Made by a program: the position numbers and the translations under genes. This document shows positions 8,108 to 17,074 of a DNA stretch of 64,000 nucleotides, piece after piece (position 1 is the stretch's first letter; every line of letters starts with the position of its first letter). The DNA is from Arthrobacter stackebrandtii (GTDB lineage: Bacteria > Actinomycetota > Actinomycetes > Actinomycetales > Micrococcaceae), in contig NZ_JAGIOI010000001.1 of the NCBI RefSeq assembly GCF_017876675.1, positions 2,170,001-2,234,000 on the forward strand, given 5' to 3'. The notes below the pieces were generated by a model. It did not search any database, was not told the DNA's origin, and saw only the letters and a program-made list of their open reading frames with translations.

Positions 8108-9556
8108 CTAGAAGCTTGAGGAGCTGCCGGAACCGGAGAAGCTGCCCCCGCTGGAACCGTAGCCGGTGCTGCTGCCGCCCGAACTGGCGGACGTGCGTGC
8201 GGTGTCCACGGCGGACCGCCCGCTGATGTAGCCGGTGTTGAAGGCATGCACGGGGTAGAACATGTTCCAGGCGGAGACGGAACCGAGGATGGTTGCGGGG
8301 CGGCGGTCGATGTCGTCGCGCCGGCTGCGGTCCATGGCTTTTTGCATGGAGGAGCGTTCGGAGCCGGTCTTGGCGTAGAGGTTGATCATGGCCTCCGAAT
8401 GCTGCGCCAGGAGGTTTGTCAGCTCCACGTGGATGTTCCGCAGCTCGTCCAGGGCCGCGTCGGGGGTGATGGCCCCGGCCTGGACGTCGGCGGACAGCCG
8501 CTGCAGCCCCTGCGTCCGCTGGGCCTGGAAGGACGCCAACGCCGCGGTGCTGGGCAGGCCCTGGGCCTCGGCCTGGGACAGCAGTTCCGGCAGGCGTGCC
8601 ATGTCGTCTGCCAGCGATTCCGTCTGCCTGTCCCATGCGGCGCCCCAGCCCTGGTACTTGTTTAGCAGCGTGTTGGTGTCCGCGATGACGTCGTCGAGGC
8701 GGTCAAGCTCCTCCGCAAGGTCGGCATACTGGCCCGTCACCTTGACGTTGGCCGCCTTGGAAAGGTCCTTCTTGCTGAACGCGTGCGACTGCTGGTTCAG
8801 GCCGTTGGCCTCGGCGTACAGGGTGCTGAAATTGCGGTACTTTTCCAGCACCAGTGCGCCATAGGTGGATGACGCCGGGATGGTCTTGGCGTTCAGCTCC
8901 GTGACGGGAAGGTCCAGGCTGACACTGGCGAAGCCGGCGTCCCCGCGCTTGAGGTTCGCGGCGGCCTTGCTCCGGTTGTTTGCCCGGATTATGGCCCGGG
9001 TGCCGAAGCCGAGGGCGGCGATCCCGCCGGCAATACTTGAGAAGATGATGAATCCTGCCGACTGGTACCAAGGCTGGTTCATCAGCTTCGCGGCCTTCTT
9101 GACGCCCGCGATGGTGCCGTCGGTCCACTGGGCCTCACGGAAGAGGTCCTTCGTGGCCTCCTGGATGGCCTCCTGCTTCGACAGCGACACCTTCCGGTCC
9201 TCGCCCATGTAGGTGCCAACCTTGCGGGCGATGGGGTCCACGGCCATGATGAACAGCCCGTCGGCCCACTTCTGTCCGTCCGAAGTGATCCATTCCGGGT
9301 GCTGTGAGCGGGCGAGCTCGAGGACATCGGAATTGAGCTTGTCGGTGCCGGCCTGGCCCGCGATCGTCACGATGGCGACCTTCGTGGGCTCGTGGAACCT
9401 GGTGTCCTGCACGGCCGCCAGCAGCTGGGGCTGGTACAGGATGCCGGCGCCGTCTTCGACGACAATGTCAGTTGGCGGGGCGGATGCCGTGGCTGCCGGG
9501 GCCACGCCCAAGAGTGCCATGGTTGCAAGGGCCAGTGCTGCCAAGAGTTTCTTCAT
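8108..9556 (-). CDS. Secreted, membrane-anchored DUF5129/TPM-like protein
   Basis: A 482-aa protein from ATG at 9556, chosen for the signal peptide MKKLLAALALATMALLGVAP and GGGGAAC upstream. After cleavage near ATASAPP comes a compact domain with TDIVVEDGAGILYQPQLL and KVAIVTIAG that resembles the TPM/DUF5129 family of actinobacterial envelope proteins. A hydrophobic segment (GFIIFSSIAGGIAALGFG, about residue 180) anchors it; the cytoplasmic or outer remainder is helical and Gln/Ala rich, ending in a Gly/Ser tail (SSGGSFSGSGSSSSF). The role is unknown; TPM relatives act in membrane quality control or photosystem repair. Family assignment is by memory of the pattern. Confidence 0.75.
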   Translation of the reverse strand: MKKLLAALALATMALLGVAPAATASAPPTDIVVEDGAGILYQPQLLAAVQDTRFHEPTKVAIVTIAGQAGTDKLNSDVLELARSQHPEWITSDGQKWADGLFIMAVDPIARKVGTYMGEDRKVSLSKQEAIQEATKDLFREAQWTDGTIAGVKKAAKLMNQPWYQSAGFIIFSSIAGGIAALGFGTRAIIRANNRSKAAANLKRGDAGFASVSLDLPVTELNAKTIPASSTYGALVLEKYRNFSTLYAEANGLNQQSHAFSKKDLSKAANVKVTGQYADLAEELDRLDDVIADTNTLLNKYQGWGAAWDRQTESLADDMARLPELLSQAEAQGLPSTAALASFQAQRTQGLQRLSADVQAGAITPDAALDELRNIHVELTNLLAQHSEAMINLYAKTGSERSSMQKAMDRSRRDDIDRRPATILGSVSAWNMFYPVHAFNTGYISGRSAVDTARTSASSGGSSTGYGSSGGSFSGSGSSSSF

Positions 9557-9881
9557 GTTCCCCAAATCCGTTCCTTCGCTTGCCACGACTCTACCGAAGA
9601 GTGTGCCAGCGTCCTTGACCGCACGACGACGTTGCTCGCCCGGGTGCCCGCGGCACCGCCGTGTTTGGCTGGATGGTGCGGCCGGTGCCCTGGGGGGTGT
9701 TGTTGCAATCCGCACCCCTTCGTGACGTCCGTTGCAGAGGCCGGGGGCAGCTATCGTATTTCGCCACGGTTGCACAGGGGGCGAAATGCGATAACTGCCC
9801 CCGGGCCTGACTTATCTGCCCCCGGACCGGACAGCCAGTACCTCAAATACCCGCTGGATGGTTGAGGACGGGGAGCCGTTG
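9557..9881. other. Intergenic stretch with one large hairpin
   Basis: This 325-bp gap lies between the end of jetD and the start of the DUF5129-like gene, both on the minus strand. Apart from the hairpin at 9741-9804 and the promoter expected for the downstream gene, I see no coding frame. Confidence 0.6.
9741..9804. repeat. Long inverted repeat downstream of the Wadjet operon
   Basis: Arms at 9741-9765 and 9780-9804 pair at 23 of 25 positions (left arm begins CCGGGGGCAG; right arm ends CTGCCCCCGG) around a 14-nt loop. A further TATCTGCCCCCGGA follows at 9813, resembling one arm. No U-tract follows on either strand, so it looks like a REP-type palindrome rather than a standard terminator, although it could still stop or stabilise the jet transcript. 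Confidence 0.7.
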
Positions 9882-11105
9882 TCAGCGCAGGCGGGGGAGC
9901 ACCCAGTCCCAGTCCAGCAATTCCTGTTCCAGGCGGACGGAAGGGCCAAACTCGCCTGCCACAAGACCCTCGTACACGCGGGACTCCTCGGCGGACAGGT
10001 GGTGCAGCGCCGCGCGGGTCGGGGAGCCCTCTCGGACCCAAAAGTCCCTGTGGACCAGAAGGGTTTCCTCGTCCATGAGGATGCTGCGCACGTGCGGATG
10101 GTGTGAGCGCAGCTGGTCCAGGATGTGGAATCCGTGGGTGTCGAGGTCGCCCCAGTACAGCAGCTCCACTCCGCGGATCCACGCCGCATCCCGGATCCCC
10201 TCAAAGCCGTAGCCTCCGCCAAACACGGCCAGCGTCCGGGGCATGTGCGGCAGGGCCAGGAAGTTGACCAGGTTTTCCGTGGTGACGATCCGCTCCACAT
10301 CCAGGCGCAGCCCGGCGAACCCCGCCGCTGTCAGCTCCACGTCCAGCAATCCGGCGGCCGGCGCGGTGGAAGGGTCCAGGAAACGCACGCGCACCCGGTC
10401 CGGCGCGGCGAGGAAGCCGTGCCGCCGCGCGTAGTTCTTGCCGGACAGTTCGCGGTCTGGAGCCAACACGCCGAGCATCCCGTCAATGAGCCTCCGGTGG
10501 TTCTCCACGAACTTGGTGTGCACGCCGGGCAGCGACAACTGCCGCAGGTAAATACCGGGTGCCGGATTTTCCGCGAGCCAAACGGCCACGCTTGCCGCGG
10601 TCACCGCATTCTCGCCGTTCCGGAGCAGCTCCAGCGGCCGAGCCCGGGCCCATTCCGCCAGACCCGCATCAACGCCGGCCACCTGCCGCGCCAGGTCGGC
10701 AAAGCGGGCGGCCTCTCGCGCCAGCCCCAGAAACGCGATCTCGTCCGCGGCAGTTTCAAACACGACGGCCGCCGGCAGCAGGTTCGCCCCAATGGTACTG
10801 GCACCGATTGAAACACGCTCCACGGAACAGCCTTGCGGCGCTGGATCCCACAGCGCCGCCCAGTCCGCAGCCTGGGCATAGTGCGTGCGCAGCGCGGTGG
10901 CGCTGGGATGCTTCAATGGCCGACGGCGGGGATGGAGTCCTGTGGGTGCGCCCACCTCGCGCAGCAGTTCGCCGCTGTTCCACGAACGCAGCGAGGCAGC
11001 ACGGACATCCGCCGGCGATGACCACGCGGGCAGTCCGCCCGCCCTGGCAGCTGTCCCGGAGCCGGTTCCCGAACCGGCCGTGCGGCCGGAACCCTTAACG
11101 GCCAC
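9882..11105 (-). CDS. jetD: Wadjet JetD (Toprim nuclease subunit)
   Basis: A 407-aa protein with GTG start overlapping the jetC 3' end by 11 bp. The C-terminal half carries a Toprim fold like that of topoisomerase VI subunit A: Glu277 in TTENLVNF and the DxD pair Asp320/Asp322 in YWGDLDTHG. JetD is the nuclease that cuts circular plasmid DNA once the JetABC SMC-like motor has extruded it. The first 25 residues are a low-complexity Gly/Ser/Ala tail. Position as the last gene of jetABCD and all expected catalytic acids support an active enzyme. Confidence 0.9.
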   Translation of the reverse strand: MAVKGSGRTAGSGTGSGTAARAGGLPAWSSPADVRAASLRSWNSGELLREVGAPTGLHPRRRPLKHPSATALRTHYAQAADWAALWDPAPQGCSVERVSIGASTIGANLLPAAVVFETAADEIAFLGLAREAARFADLARQVAGVDAGLAEWARARPLELLRNGENAVTAASVAVWLAENPAPGIYLRQLSLPGVHTKFVENHRRLIDGMLGVLAPDRELSGKNYARRHGFLAAPDRVRVRFLDPSTAPAAGLLDVELTAAGFAGLRLDVERIVTTENLVNFLALPHMPRTLAVFGGGYGFEGIRDAAWIRGVELLYWGDLDTHGFHILDQLRSHHPHVRSILMDEETLLVHRDFWVREGSPTRAALHHLSAEESRVYEGLVAGEFGPSVRLEQELLDWDWVLPRLR

Positions 11106-14100
11106 GCTTTTCCCGTTCGTCGCGGTATTCCTGGATGGTCATGTTGCGCAGCTGCGAATCCGCGCCGGATTCATTGGCCACAAACCCCACGTTCGCAACG
11201 AACGGCTCAATGACGTGGATTTTCTGCAGCGGCGTGACGATCAGCAGCTGCAGTTTCAACCGCTTGAATAGCTCCAGCCCGTACCGCGCGGACTCGTCGG
11301 AGCCGCGCCCGAAGGCCTCGTCAATGACCACGAACCGGAAGGACCGCTGGTTGCCGGGCCCTGCCGCAATCCCAAACTGGAACGCCAGGGCGGCAGCCAG
11401 GATGGTGTAGGCCAGCTTCTCCTTTTGACCGCCGGACTTTCCGCCGGAGTCGGTGAAATGCTCGTGCTCCTCGCCGGTCTCCGTCCATTTTTCCGAGGCG
11501 GAAAACGTGAACCAGTTGCGCACATCAGTGACCTTTGCGGTCCAGCGGTCGTCAAGGTTGGTGCGCCCCTCACGGCCGCGGAAACGCTCGACGAGCGCCT
11601 CAACCTGCAGGAACTTCTGTTCCGAATACTGCTCCTGCGCCCCGATCGACCCCTCCGAGCATGCTCTCAGGTCCGTGCCGAACTCGCGCACTTCCGGGTC
11701 CGTGGTGGCCTGAGGCTCCAGCTGGATGTGCCGGCCCGGGTTGTATTCGATCCGGGCCAGCGACTCGTTGATCTCATCGATTCGGGAGATGATGTCCTGT
11801 CTGCGGGCGTCAAGGAACGCATTGAAGGCCACGATCTCATGGATGGTGTTTTGCGTCAGCGATTCCTTGAACCGTTCGGCAAAGCGGGGCAGGTCATTCT
11901 CCACCAGCTGGGCCAGGATCCTGTTGAACTCCCCGGCAGCCTCCAGCGATGCGTCAAGATCGGTGGTCTCTGCCGGGTATTTGTTGCGAAAATCGGCCAT
12001 GAACTTGATGGTGGCCTCCGAGGACCGGATCACCTGCTTGTTCAGCGCATCGATCGCGGCCGTCAGCCGGTCGCGCACGCGGCTCTCCGCCTTGGCCGTG
12101 TTCTTGTATGTCAGGCCGCCCGTCTCAAGCACCGCCCCGGTGAGTTTTTCCAGCTCGGCCAGCAGCCCGGCGTCGGGCGTCAGGGGGAATTCGGCGAGTG
12201 ATTCGCGGCAGTCCGCAATCTGCTCGTTGATGGACTTGATGTCCGCTGCGTTGGCCCCGATCCGTTCCATCAGCTTCCGCAGCCGCCCGTTGGCCGCCTC
12301 CACCTTGTCGGCCGCCAGCGCCTCGCGGCGGGTGAGCTCGCGGAGCACGTCGCTGGAGGATTCGAGTGTGGCCTTTTCCTCCTTCAGGCCCTCCATGGTG
12401 CGCGAGGTTGCCTGCCAGTTGAGTTCGGCAAAGCTTCCGACGGCGGTCACTGTTCCGATGAGCCGCTGCTGGCGCCCCAGGCTGCCCAGCTGCGTGTCGA
12501 TGCGGGACAGGCCGTCAACGGCTGCCTTGGCCTGGCCCTCGGCCTGTTCCATGGAGGAGCGCAGGCGGGCGATCTTGTCGTGGTTGTCCCAGCCCAGCAC
12601 GTAGGTGGAACGGTCGCTGAGTGCCTTGCGGTCGTCCTTCTCGTGACGCCCGCCGCCACTCTTGAGCTGGCCGTTGATGGTCAGTGCCTTGGGGTGGCGG
12701 CGAAATTCAGCCATGGTGTCGCAGCACTGGTGGTCGAAGCGGCGGCCCAGCTCGTCCAGCAGGAATTCCCGCAGTGGAGTGCCGGGCTTGATGCTGATCT
12801 TGGAAGCCAGGGTGCCCGCGGCTGCGGGGCGCGGTGACGGCTTGTCGCCGACACGCAGGTACACCAGCCGGGCGCGCAGGTTGTTCGCATCGACCCAGTC
12901 GCTGACGGGGCCGTAGTGCTGGCCCGTGACCAGCAGGGACAGTGCAAAGCCGTGCAGGGTGCGCTCGGCGGCGCCCTCCCACGCGGCCTCGGAGTCCCTG
13001 ACCTTGAGCAGCTCGCCGGCAAACGGCAGCTCGGATTCGGCAATGCCGGTTCCGGCGCACAGTCGCTGCCGCAGCGCGATCAGCCAACTGGGCAGCAGGT
13101 TTTGCCGGCTCAGCAGGCTCTTGAGCTCGTCCTTGAATTCGAGGGCTTGCTCAGCTGATTCGGAACGTTGCCGGTCCAGGGCCGTGCGCTGTTCCTGCAG
13201 CTCGGCGTTGCTGTCGACCAGGCGCTGCTCCACATGCGGCAGCTGGGCGGCATTGGCGTCGAACACCACCTGGTCCGCCGGCTCGAACAGGCCCAGAACG
13301 GTGGCCGCCTCGGAGTAGGTGGTCCAGCGCTCCCGCTGCGCGCCCAGCTCGATGGACATGCGCGCCAGCTCCGCCTCGATCGCGGCGATCCGGCCGCCGC
13401 CGCTGCTGCGGATGTCGTCGCGCAGTTCCTCCAGTTCGCGGTGAAGCCGGCCCAGCTCGGCGGTGAGCTCGGCCTGCTGCCCGGCCACCTTGGTCCCGGC
13501 CCGTTCCAGCTCAAGCTGGTGTGTTTCGCTGAGCTCCAGCTTCCGGGCAGTGAACCACGGCGAGAGCTGCTCGCGCTGCCGGTGGGAGTTGTCGTACTCC
13601 ACCGTCAATGACGCGTGCCGGGCAGCATGGTCGCGCACCGGCTCCAGCATGCGGATCTGGTCCTTGGCCCGCAGCACTGCATCGTGCGCCTTCTTCAGGT
13701 CGTCGAAGTGGTGGAGCAGGTTCTTGATGCGGGTGTCAACGTCGTCCTCCTCCAGCATGTTGGTGCGCACAAAGTGGGTGATGTTTTCCACCTGCTTCAT
13801 GGACACGGTGCGGTGGAACAGGTCCATGGCCTGGGCGGAGCTGATGCCAAAGTGGCGCTTGAACGCGGCACCGTACTTCTCAAAGGTGTCGAAGGTGGTG
13901 GTCCCGGCGGCCCGCAGCCGCCGCTTCAGCTTGGCAATGTCGGCGCCAAAGTCGGCAAAGTCACCCTTGATCGACTGCTCACCCTCCGCGATCGAGTAGA
14001 AGCGGGTGGGCTGCCCGGCCTCCTGCGTGGCCCACAGTGTCAGGGCCAGCGTGACGGTCTTGCCCAGGGTGGCGTTGTGGAACACGCCCAGCACCACCGA

Positions 14101-14475
14101 GTACGTGCCGGGGCCGCGCAGTGCCACGGGCCGGGAGGAATCACCGATGCCGCTGCGGGCGCTCTTGTGGAAGCCGCGCACGTACGACATCAGGGAGCGT
14201 TCCTTCTTCTGCGCACCCGCCGCCTTGTTGTACTCGATCTTGTTCGCCGGCAGCAGCAGCGTGGTGATGGCGTCCACCACGGTCGATTTTCCGGAGCCGA
14301 TGTCGCCTGTCAGCAGGCTGTTCTCGCCGTCCAGCCGGAACGTGCGCACATCCTTGTTGAACGTGCCCCAGTTCAGCAGCTCCAGGCGGTGAAGCCGGAA
14401 GCCCGGGCGCGTGCCGGCGTCGTCAACGGTCAGGTCGTCAAGGCTGAACAGGCCCGCCTGCGTTTGGGCGCTCAT
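11095..14475 (-). CDS. jetC: Wadjet JetC (SMC-like ATPase)
   Basis: A 1126-aa MukB/SbcC-type ATPase. The N-terminal head has Walker A GDIGSGKSTVVDA at about residues 58-70; the middle (about 300-950) is predicted coiled coil with Glu/Leu/Arg-rich repeats and a hinge-like region near 500-560; the C-terminal head has the signature SGGKSGGQKEKLAY (about 1010) and Walker B FRFVVIDEAFGRGSDE (1046-1061). It provides ATP-driven loop extrusion in the anti-plasmid Wadjet complex. It overlaps jetB by 4 bp (ATGA) and jetD by 11 bp, so the four proteins are translated together. Confidence 0.92.
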   Translation of the reverse strand: MSAQTQAGLFSLDDLTVDDAGTRPGFRLHRLELLNWGTFNKDVRTFRLDGENSLLTGDIGSGKSTVVDAITTLLLPANKIEYNKAAGAQKKERSLMSYVRGFHKSARSGIGDSSRPVALRGPGTYSVVLGVFHNATLGKTVTLALTLWATQEAGQPTRFYSIAEGEQSIKGDFADFGADIAKLKRRLRAAGTTTFDTFEKYGAAFKRHFGISSAQAMDLFHRTVSMKQVENITHFVRTNMLEEDDVDTRIKNLLHHFDDLKKAHDAVLRAKDQIRMLEPVRDHAARHASLTVEYDNSHRQREQLSPWFTARKLELSETHQLELERAGTKVAGQQAELTAELGRLHRELEELRDDIRSSGGGRIAAIEAELARMSIELGAQRERWTTYSEAATVLGLFEPADQVVFDANAAQLPHVEQRLVDSNAELQEQRTALDRQRSESAEQALEFKDELKSLLSRQNLLPSWLIALRQRLCAGTGIAESELPFAGELLKVRDSEAAWEGAAERTLHGFALSLLVTGQHYGPVSDWVDANNLRARLVYLRVGDKPSPRPAAAGTLASKISIKPGTPLREFLLDELGRRFDHQCCDTMAEFRRHPKALTINGQLKSGGGRHEKDDRKALSDRSTYVLGWDNHDKIARLRSSMEQAEGQAKAAVDGLSRIDTQLGSLGRQQRLIGTVTAVGSFAELNWQATSRTMEGLKEEKATLESSSDVLRELTRREALAADKVEAANGRLRKLMERIGANAADIKSINEQIADCRESLAEFPLTPDAGLLAELEKLTGAVLETGGLTYKNTAKAESRVRDRLTAAIDALNKQVIRSSEATIKFMADFRNKYPAETTDLDASLEAAGEFNRILAQLVENDLPRFAERFKESLTQNTIHEIVAFNAFLDARRQDIISRIDEINESLARIEYNPGRHIQLEPQATTDPEVREFGTDLRACSEGSIGAQEQYSEQKFLQVEALVERFRGREGRTNLDDRWTAKVTDVRNWFTFSASEKWTETGEEHEHFTDSGGKSGGQKEKLAYTILAAALAFQFGIAAGPGNQRSFRFVVIDEAFGRGSDESARYGLELFKRLKLQLLIVTPLQKIHVIEPFVANVGFVANESGADSQLRNMTIQEYRDEREKRGR

Positions 14476-15158
14476 GCCGTGGCCGCCTCTTCACTCTTTT
14501 GCCCATGTCCGACGGCGGATGGCCCGCCCTTGTTTCCCGGCCGGCCTTCCAGCTCGGCCCGGTAGTCGGCGAGGCGGGCGTCGAATTCCTCCAGCCACTG
14601 CGCATCGACGTACGCCTTCAGGATGCGGGCCACCTCGTAGCTGCCCTCCTGGCCGCGGAGCTTGCGCAGGAAGCCGAGCTCCACCACTTTCTTGATGTTG
14701 CCGGCCAGCTGGTCAAGGATGCGGGCTTCGTTGCTGGATTCAGGGAGGAAGACGGAGACCATGTCGCCGATCTGGGCCGCCGTCATGATGAGCCGGGTTT
14801 CACTGTTTTGCTGGTCAAACTCGGCCAGCCGGGCGCGCAGCAGGGCCAGCAACAGGCTGACGTGGAAGGTGAGCTGGCGGCGCGGGATGAGCCGGGGCAG
14901 CTCGGGGTCCGCATCCGGGGAGGAGCGCAGGAACGCAAAGCCTTCGGCGTCGTCGAGCACCAGTTCCAGGCCCAGCACGGCCACGTAGTCGCGGGCCTGG
15001 GCGGAGCGTTCCATGAGCCGCTGCCACAGTTTCTCATCCGCGTCGCGGTACACCACGCCCTTGAACAGCTTGGTGACCACCAGGGGCAGGCCGTCCGGGG
15101 TGCGGTCCGCCGGCTCCGGGGCGTCGAGGGTGTCCTGCAGGTGGTCGGCGTAGCTCAT
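14472..15158 (-). CDS. jetB: Wadjet JetB (kite-like subunit, DUF4194)
   Basis: A 228-aa acidic protein of the DUF4194 type, corresponding to the MukE/kite subunit of SMC-like complexes. RRQLTFHVSLLLALLRARLAEFD and the winged-helix-like LDQLAGNIKKVVELGFLRKL are recognisable. It bridges the JetA kleisin and the JetC heads. Start and stop both overlap neighbours by 4 bp (ATGA junctions with jetA and jetC), giving the tight jetABCD order. The last 25 residues are a variable Gly-rich tail. Confidence 0.88.
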   Translation of the reverse strand: MSYADHLQDTLDAPEPADRTPDGLPLVVTKLFKGVVYRDADEKLWQRLMERSAQARDYVAVLGLELVLDDAEGFAFLRSSPDADPELPRLIPRRQLTFHVSLLLALLRARLAEFDQQNSETRLIMTAAQIGDMVSVFLPESSNEARILDQLAGNIKKVVELGFLRKLRGQEGSYEVARILKAYVDAQWLEEFDARLADYRAELEGRPGNKGGPSAVGHGQKSEEAATA

Positions 15159-16597
15159 GAGGGCCTCACAAAGATGACTTTTTCAACGGTGGCTTCGCGG
15201 AGGCTGCCGTCGGGGAGCGTCCAGGAAAGGGTTTGGGCGGCGTGCGGGTCGATGGTTGCCGTGGGGGATTCGGTGGCGAGCTGGAAGTAACTGACAATTT
15301 CCGCAAGTCCCTGGCTGAGCGGGAAGGCATCGGCGATGTCCGCCAGGGTGGCCTGTTCCGCGCCGTCGAGAACGGCGTCGATGTTGGCCTCCAGGCGTGC
15401 CGTGTCAACGTAGAACTGGTTGAAGAGGGCGTTGGCATCCACGCCGAGGTCCTCGGAGACACCCACGGAATCATCGATGGGGGTGGACCGGCTGGGTTCA
15501 TAGAGTGGACGCTCAAAAGGCAGGGCCACGGGGACGTCATGGCCGGCAAGCTCGGCAAAGGGGCCTGTGGGCGGGGTGCCCCGGACCGCGACGGCGCCGG
15601 ATTCAATGTTGCGGATCAGGGCCATGATGCGCTTGTTTTCCAGGAACACCTTGTCATCGAGCAGGCGCCGGATCTGGGCGGAGAGCTGGCGGACGGTGGA
15701 CTGGGTCTGTTCCACGGCGGGCAGCCAATCCTTTTGCATGGACGTGATCTGCGCCAGGCCGTCCTGCGTGGCAAGTGCTTCGATCCGGGTGGCCCGCTCC
15801 AGGAGTTCATGCAATTCCGTGCGCAGAGCGGGGGACATGAGATAGTCCCAAAATCCCTGGAAGGTGCGCCCCTGGAGTGAGCCGCTGATGTCCTGCTGGG
15901 ACGAGAAGATGGTCTCGAGAAGATCGCCCTGGCCGCCCTCCCACAGGGAGATCTGCTCGCGAAGGCTGCGGTCCAGCTTGCGGAAGTTGGCCTCGACCTC
16001 GCGGAAGTCGGAGAGCAGCTCCTTGGCCGAGGTGGTGAGCTGGTGGAAGTGGTCCACGGCCTCGGGGCCGCTCATGACCGGGATGTCGCCGGAGCGGATC
16101 TGCTCCATCTGCGCGTCGATGTCGTCGCGCTGGCGCTGCAGTTCATCCAGCCTGGCCTCAGGGTCCGTTTCGGATCCGTGGACGAGGGTCTTGAGGAGGT
16201 TGAAGATGCTGGAGAGCCTGGACTGTGTGGGCACAAAGTCACGTCCGCGCAATGATTCCACCCAGTGGATGACGTCCGCGGTGGAGGCGGTGAGGTCGTA
16301 GACGGGCTCGTCCTGGCCGTCGGTGTAGAACTTGCGCAGCCACGCCCTGCCCGGCTCGGCCCAGTCGTCCAGGTACTCCCCGGCGCTGCGAGGAAACTTG
16401 TCCTCCCCGAGGGAATCCCGCAGTGCGAAGAGGACATCGTCCAGGGCGTCGATGAGGTCCTGGCGGCCCAGGTTTCGCTGGTTGGGGCCCGTGAATGCGG
16501 CCATGAAGAACGCCAGTGCCAGGGGAGCGTTTTGGGCGCGGAGCAGCGACCACCCCGCGTGGCCCTCACGCAGGGCATTGATTGAAAAATAGTCCAC
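15155..16597 (-). CDS. jetA: Wadjet JetA (kleisin-like subunit, DUF3375)
   Basis: A 480-aa DUF3375 protein, the MukF/kleisin-like member of Wadjet. I place the start at GTG 16597 (GGGAG eight bases upstream; product begins DYFSINALREGHAGWSLLR, the usual JetA N-terminus) rather than the TTG at 16612. The N-terminal third is winged-helix-like, the middle is helical with RLDELQRQRDDIDAQMEQI, and the C-terminus carries beta-rich PDGSLREATVEKVIFVRPS. First gene of jetABCD; the 477-bp upstream gap holds a perfect 22-bp hairpin that may be regulatory. Confidence 0.9.
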   Translation of the reverse strand: MDYFSINALREGHAGWSLLRAQNAPLALAFFMAAFTGPNQRNLGRQDLIDALDDVLFALRDSLGEDKFPRSAGEYLDDWAEPGRAWLRKFYTDGQDEPVYDLTASTADVIHWVESLRGRDFVPTQSRLSSIFNLLKTLVHGSETDPEARLDELQRQRDDIDAQMEQIRSGDIPVMSGPEAVDHFHQLTTSAKELLSDFREVEANFRKLDRSLREQISLWEGGQGDLLETIFSSQQDISGSLQGRTFQGFWDYLMSPALRTELHELLERATRIEALATQDGLAQITSMQKDWLPAVEQTQSTVRQLSAQIRRLLDDKVFLENKRIMALIRNIESGAVAVRGTPPTGPFAELAGHDVPVALPFERPLYEPSRSTPIDDSVGVSEDLGVDANALFNQFYVDTARLEANIDAVLDGAEQATLADIADAFPLSQGLAEIVSYFQLATESPTATIDPHAAQTLSWTLPDGSLREATVEKVIFVRPS

Positions 16598-16749
16598 GGC
16601 TGCTGCTCCCAAGTGCCCTCGGTGAATGCTTCTTCAATCGTAGACTCCGGGGCCCACAATGAAGCATTGTTGCCGGGCCGCACGGCGCCGGCCGGCATGG
16701 CATCCGCGGCTGAGGTTGAGCCTGCAGCACTGGCGATGTATACGGATGA

Positions 16750-16800
16750 AACGGCAGCACCTGCGATGAAACCAGTGTTTTCATCGCAGGTGCTGCCGTT
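16750..16800. repeat. Perfect 22-bp inverted repeat upstream of Wadjet
   Basis: Positions 16750-16771 (starting AACGGCAGCACCTGCG) are exactly complementary to 16779-16800 around a 7-nt loop CCAGTGT. It lies 153-203 bp before the jetA start. No U-tract follows on either strand, so it is not a standard terminator; it could be a regulator site, an RNA element in the jet leader, or a repetitive palindrome. Confidence 0.8.
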
Positions 16801-16878
16801 CCAATTCTTGCAGCGGCTCACAGTCGCATTGGCTGCTGTTTCAACTTTCGAAGAGCCCAAAAGTTCGAGTTTGCCAGG

Positions 16879-17031
16879 TCAACAATGGCCTGCGCGCCAG
16901 GTGGTGGAGGCATTCCCAATGCCCCGACGCGGAGGAGGTGGCCGCCAGACGACAGGTGTGGCACCACATGCGGCGCACCGGCCGTGATGCGGTCCGTAAG
17001 CTCGCAATTTTGGCCATTCTTGGGCGTTCAA
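16879..17031 (-). CDS. Possible 50-aa zinc-ribbon-like microprotein or gene remnant
   Basis: The frame from TTG 17031 to the stop at 16879 encodes 50 residues with HHGRCAACGATPVVW and a terminal TWRAGHC, i.e. CxxC plus a distant His-x-Cys-like pair, and basic-proline residues RPPPPRRG between. The composition looks protein-like, but there is no good ribosome-binding site and the start is uncommon. It may be the tail of a degraded gene. Low confidence. Confidence 0.22.
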   Translation of the reverse strand: MNAQEWPKLRAYGPHHGRCAACGATPVVWRPPPPRRGIGNASTTWRAGHC

Positions 17032-17074
17032 AGGGCGTAAATTACGAGCTGACGGAGAGCTGGTGGGGGGTGGC

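Larger units (their letters stand above)
16598..17074. other. Intergenic stretch upstream of jetA
   Basis: The gap between the PhoX-like gene and jetA, both minus, is unusually long for this window. It contains the 22-bp inverted repeat at 16750-16800 and a possible 50-codon frame at 16879-17031. Promoter elements for jetA could not be assigned with confidence. Confidence 0.6.

Noticed and set aside
16750-16800. Intrinsic terminator
   Set aside because: Stem is perfect, but no T-run follows on either strand and it lies upstream of jetA, not after a gene end.
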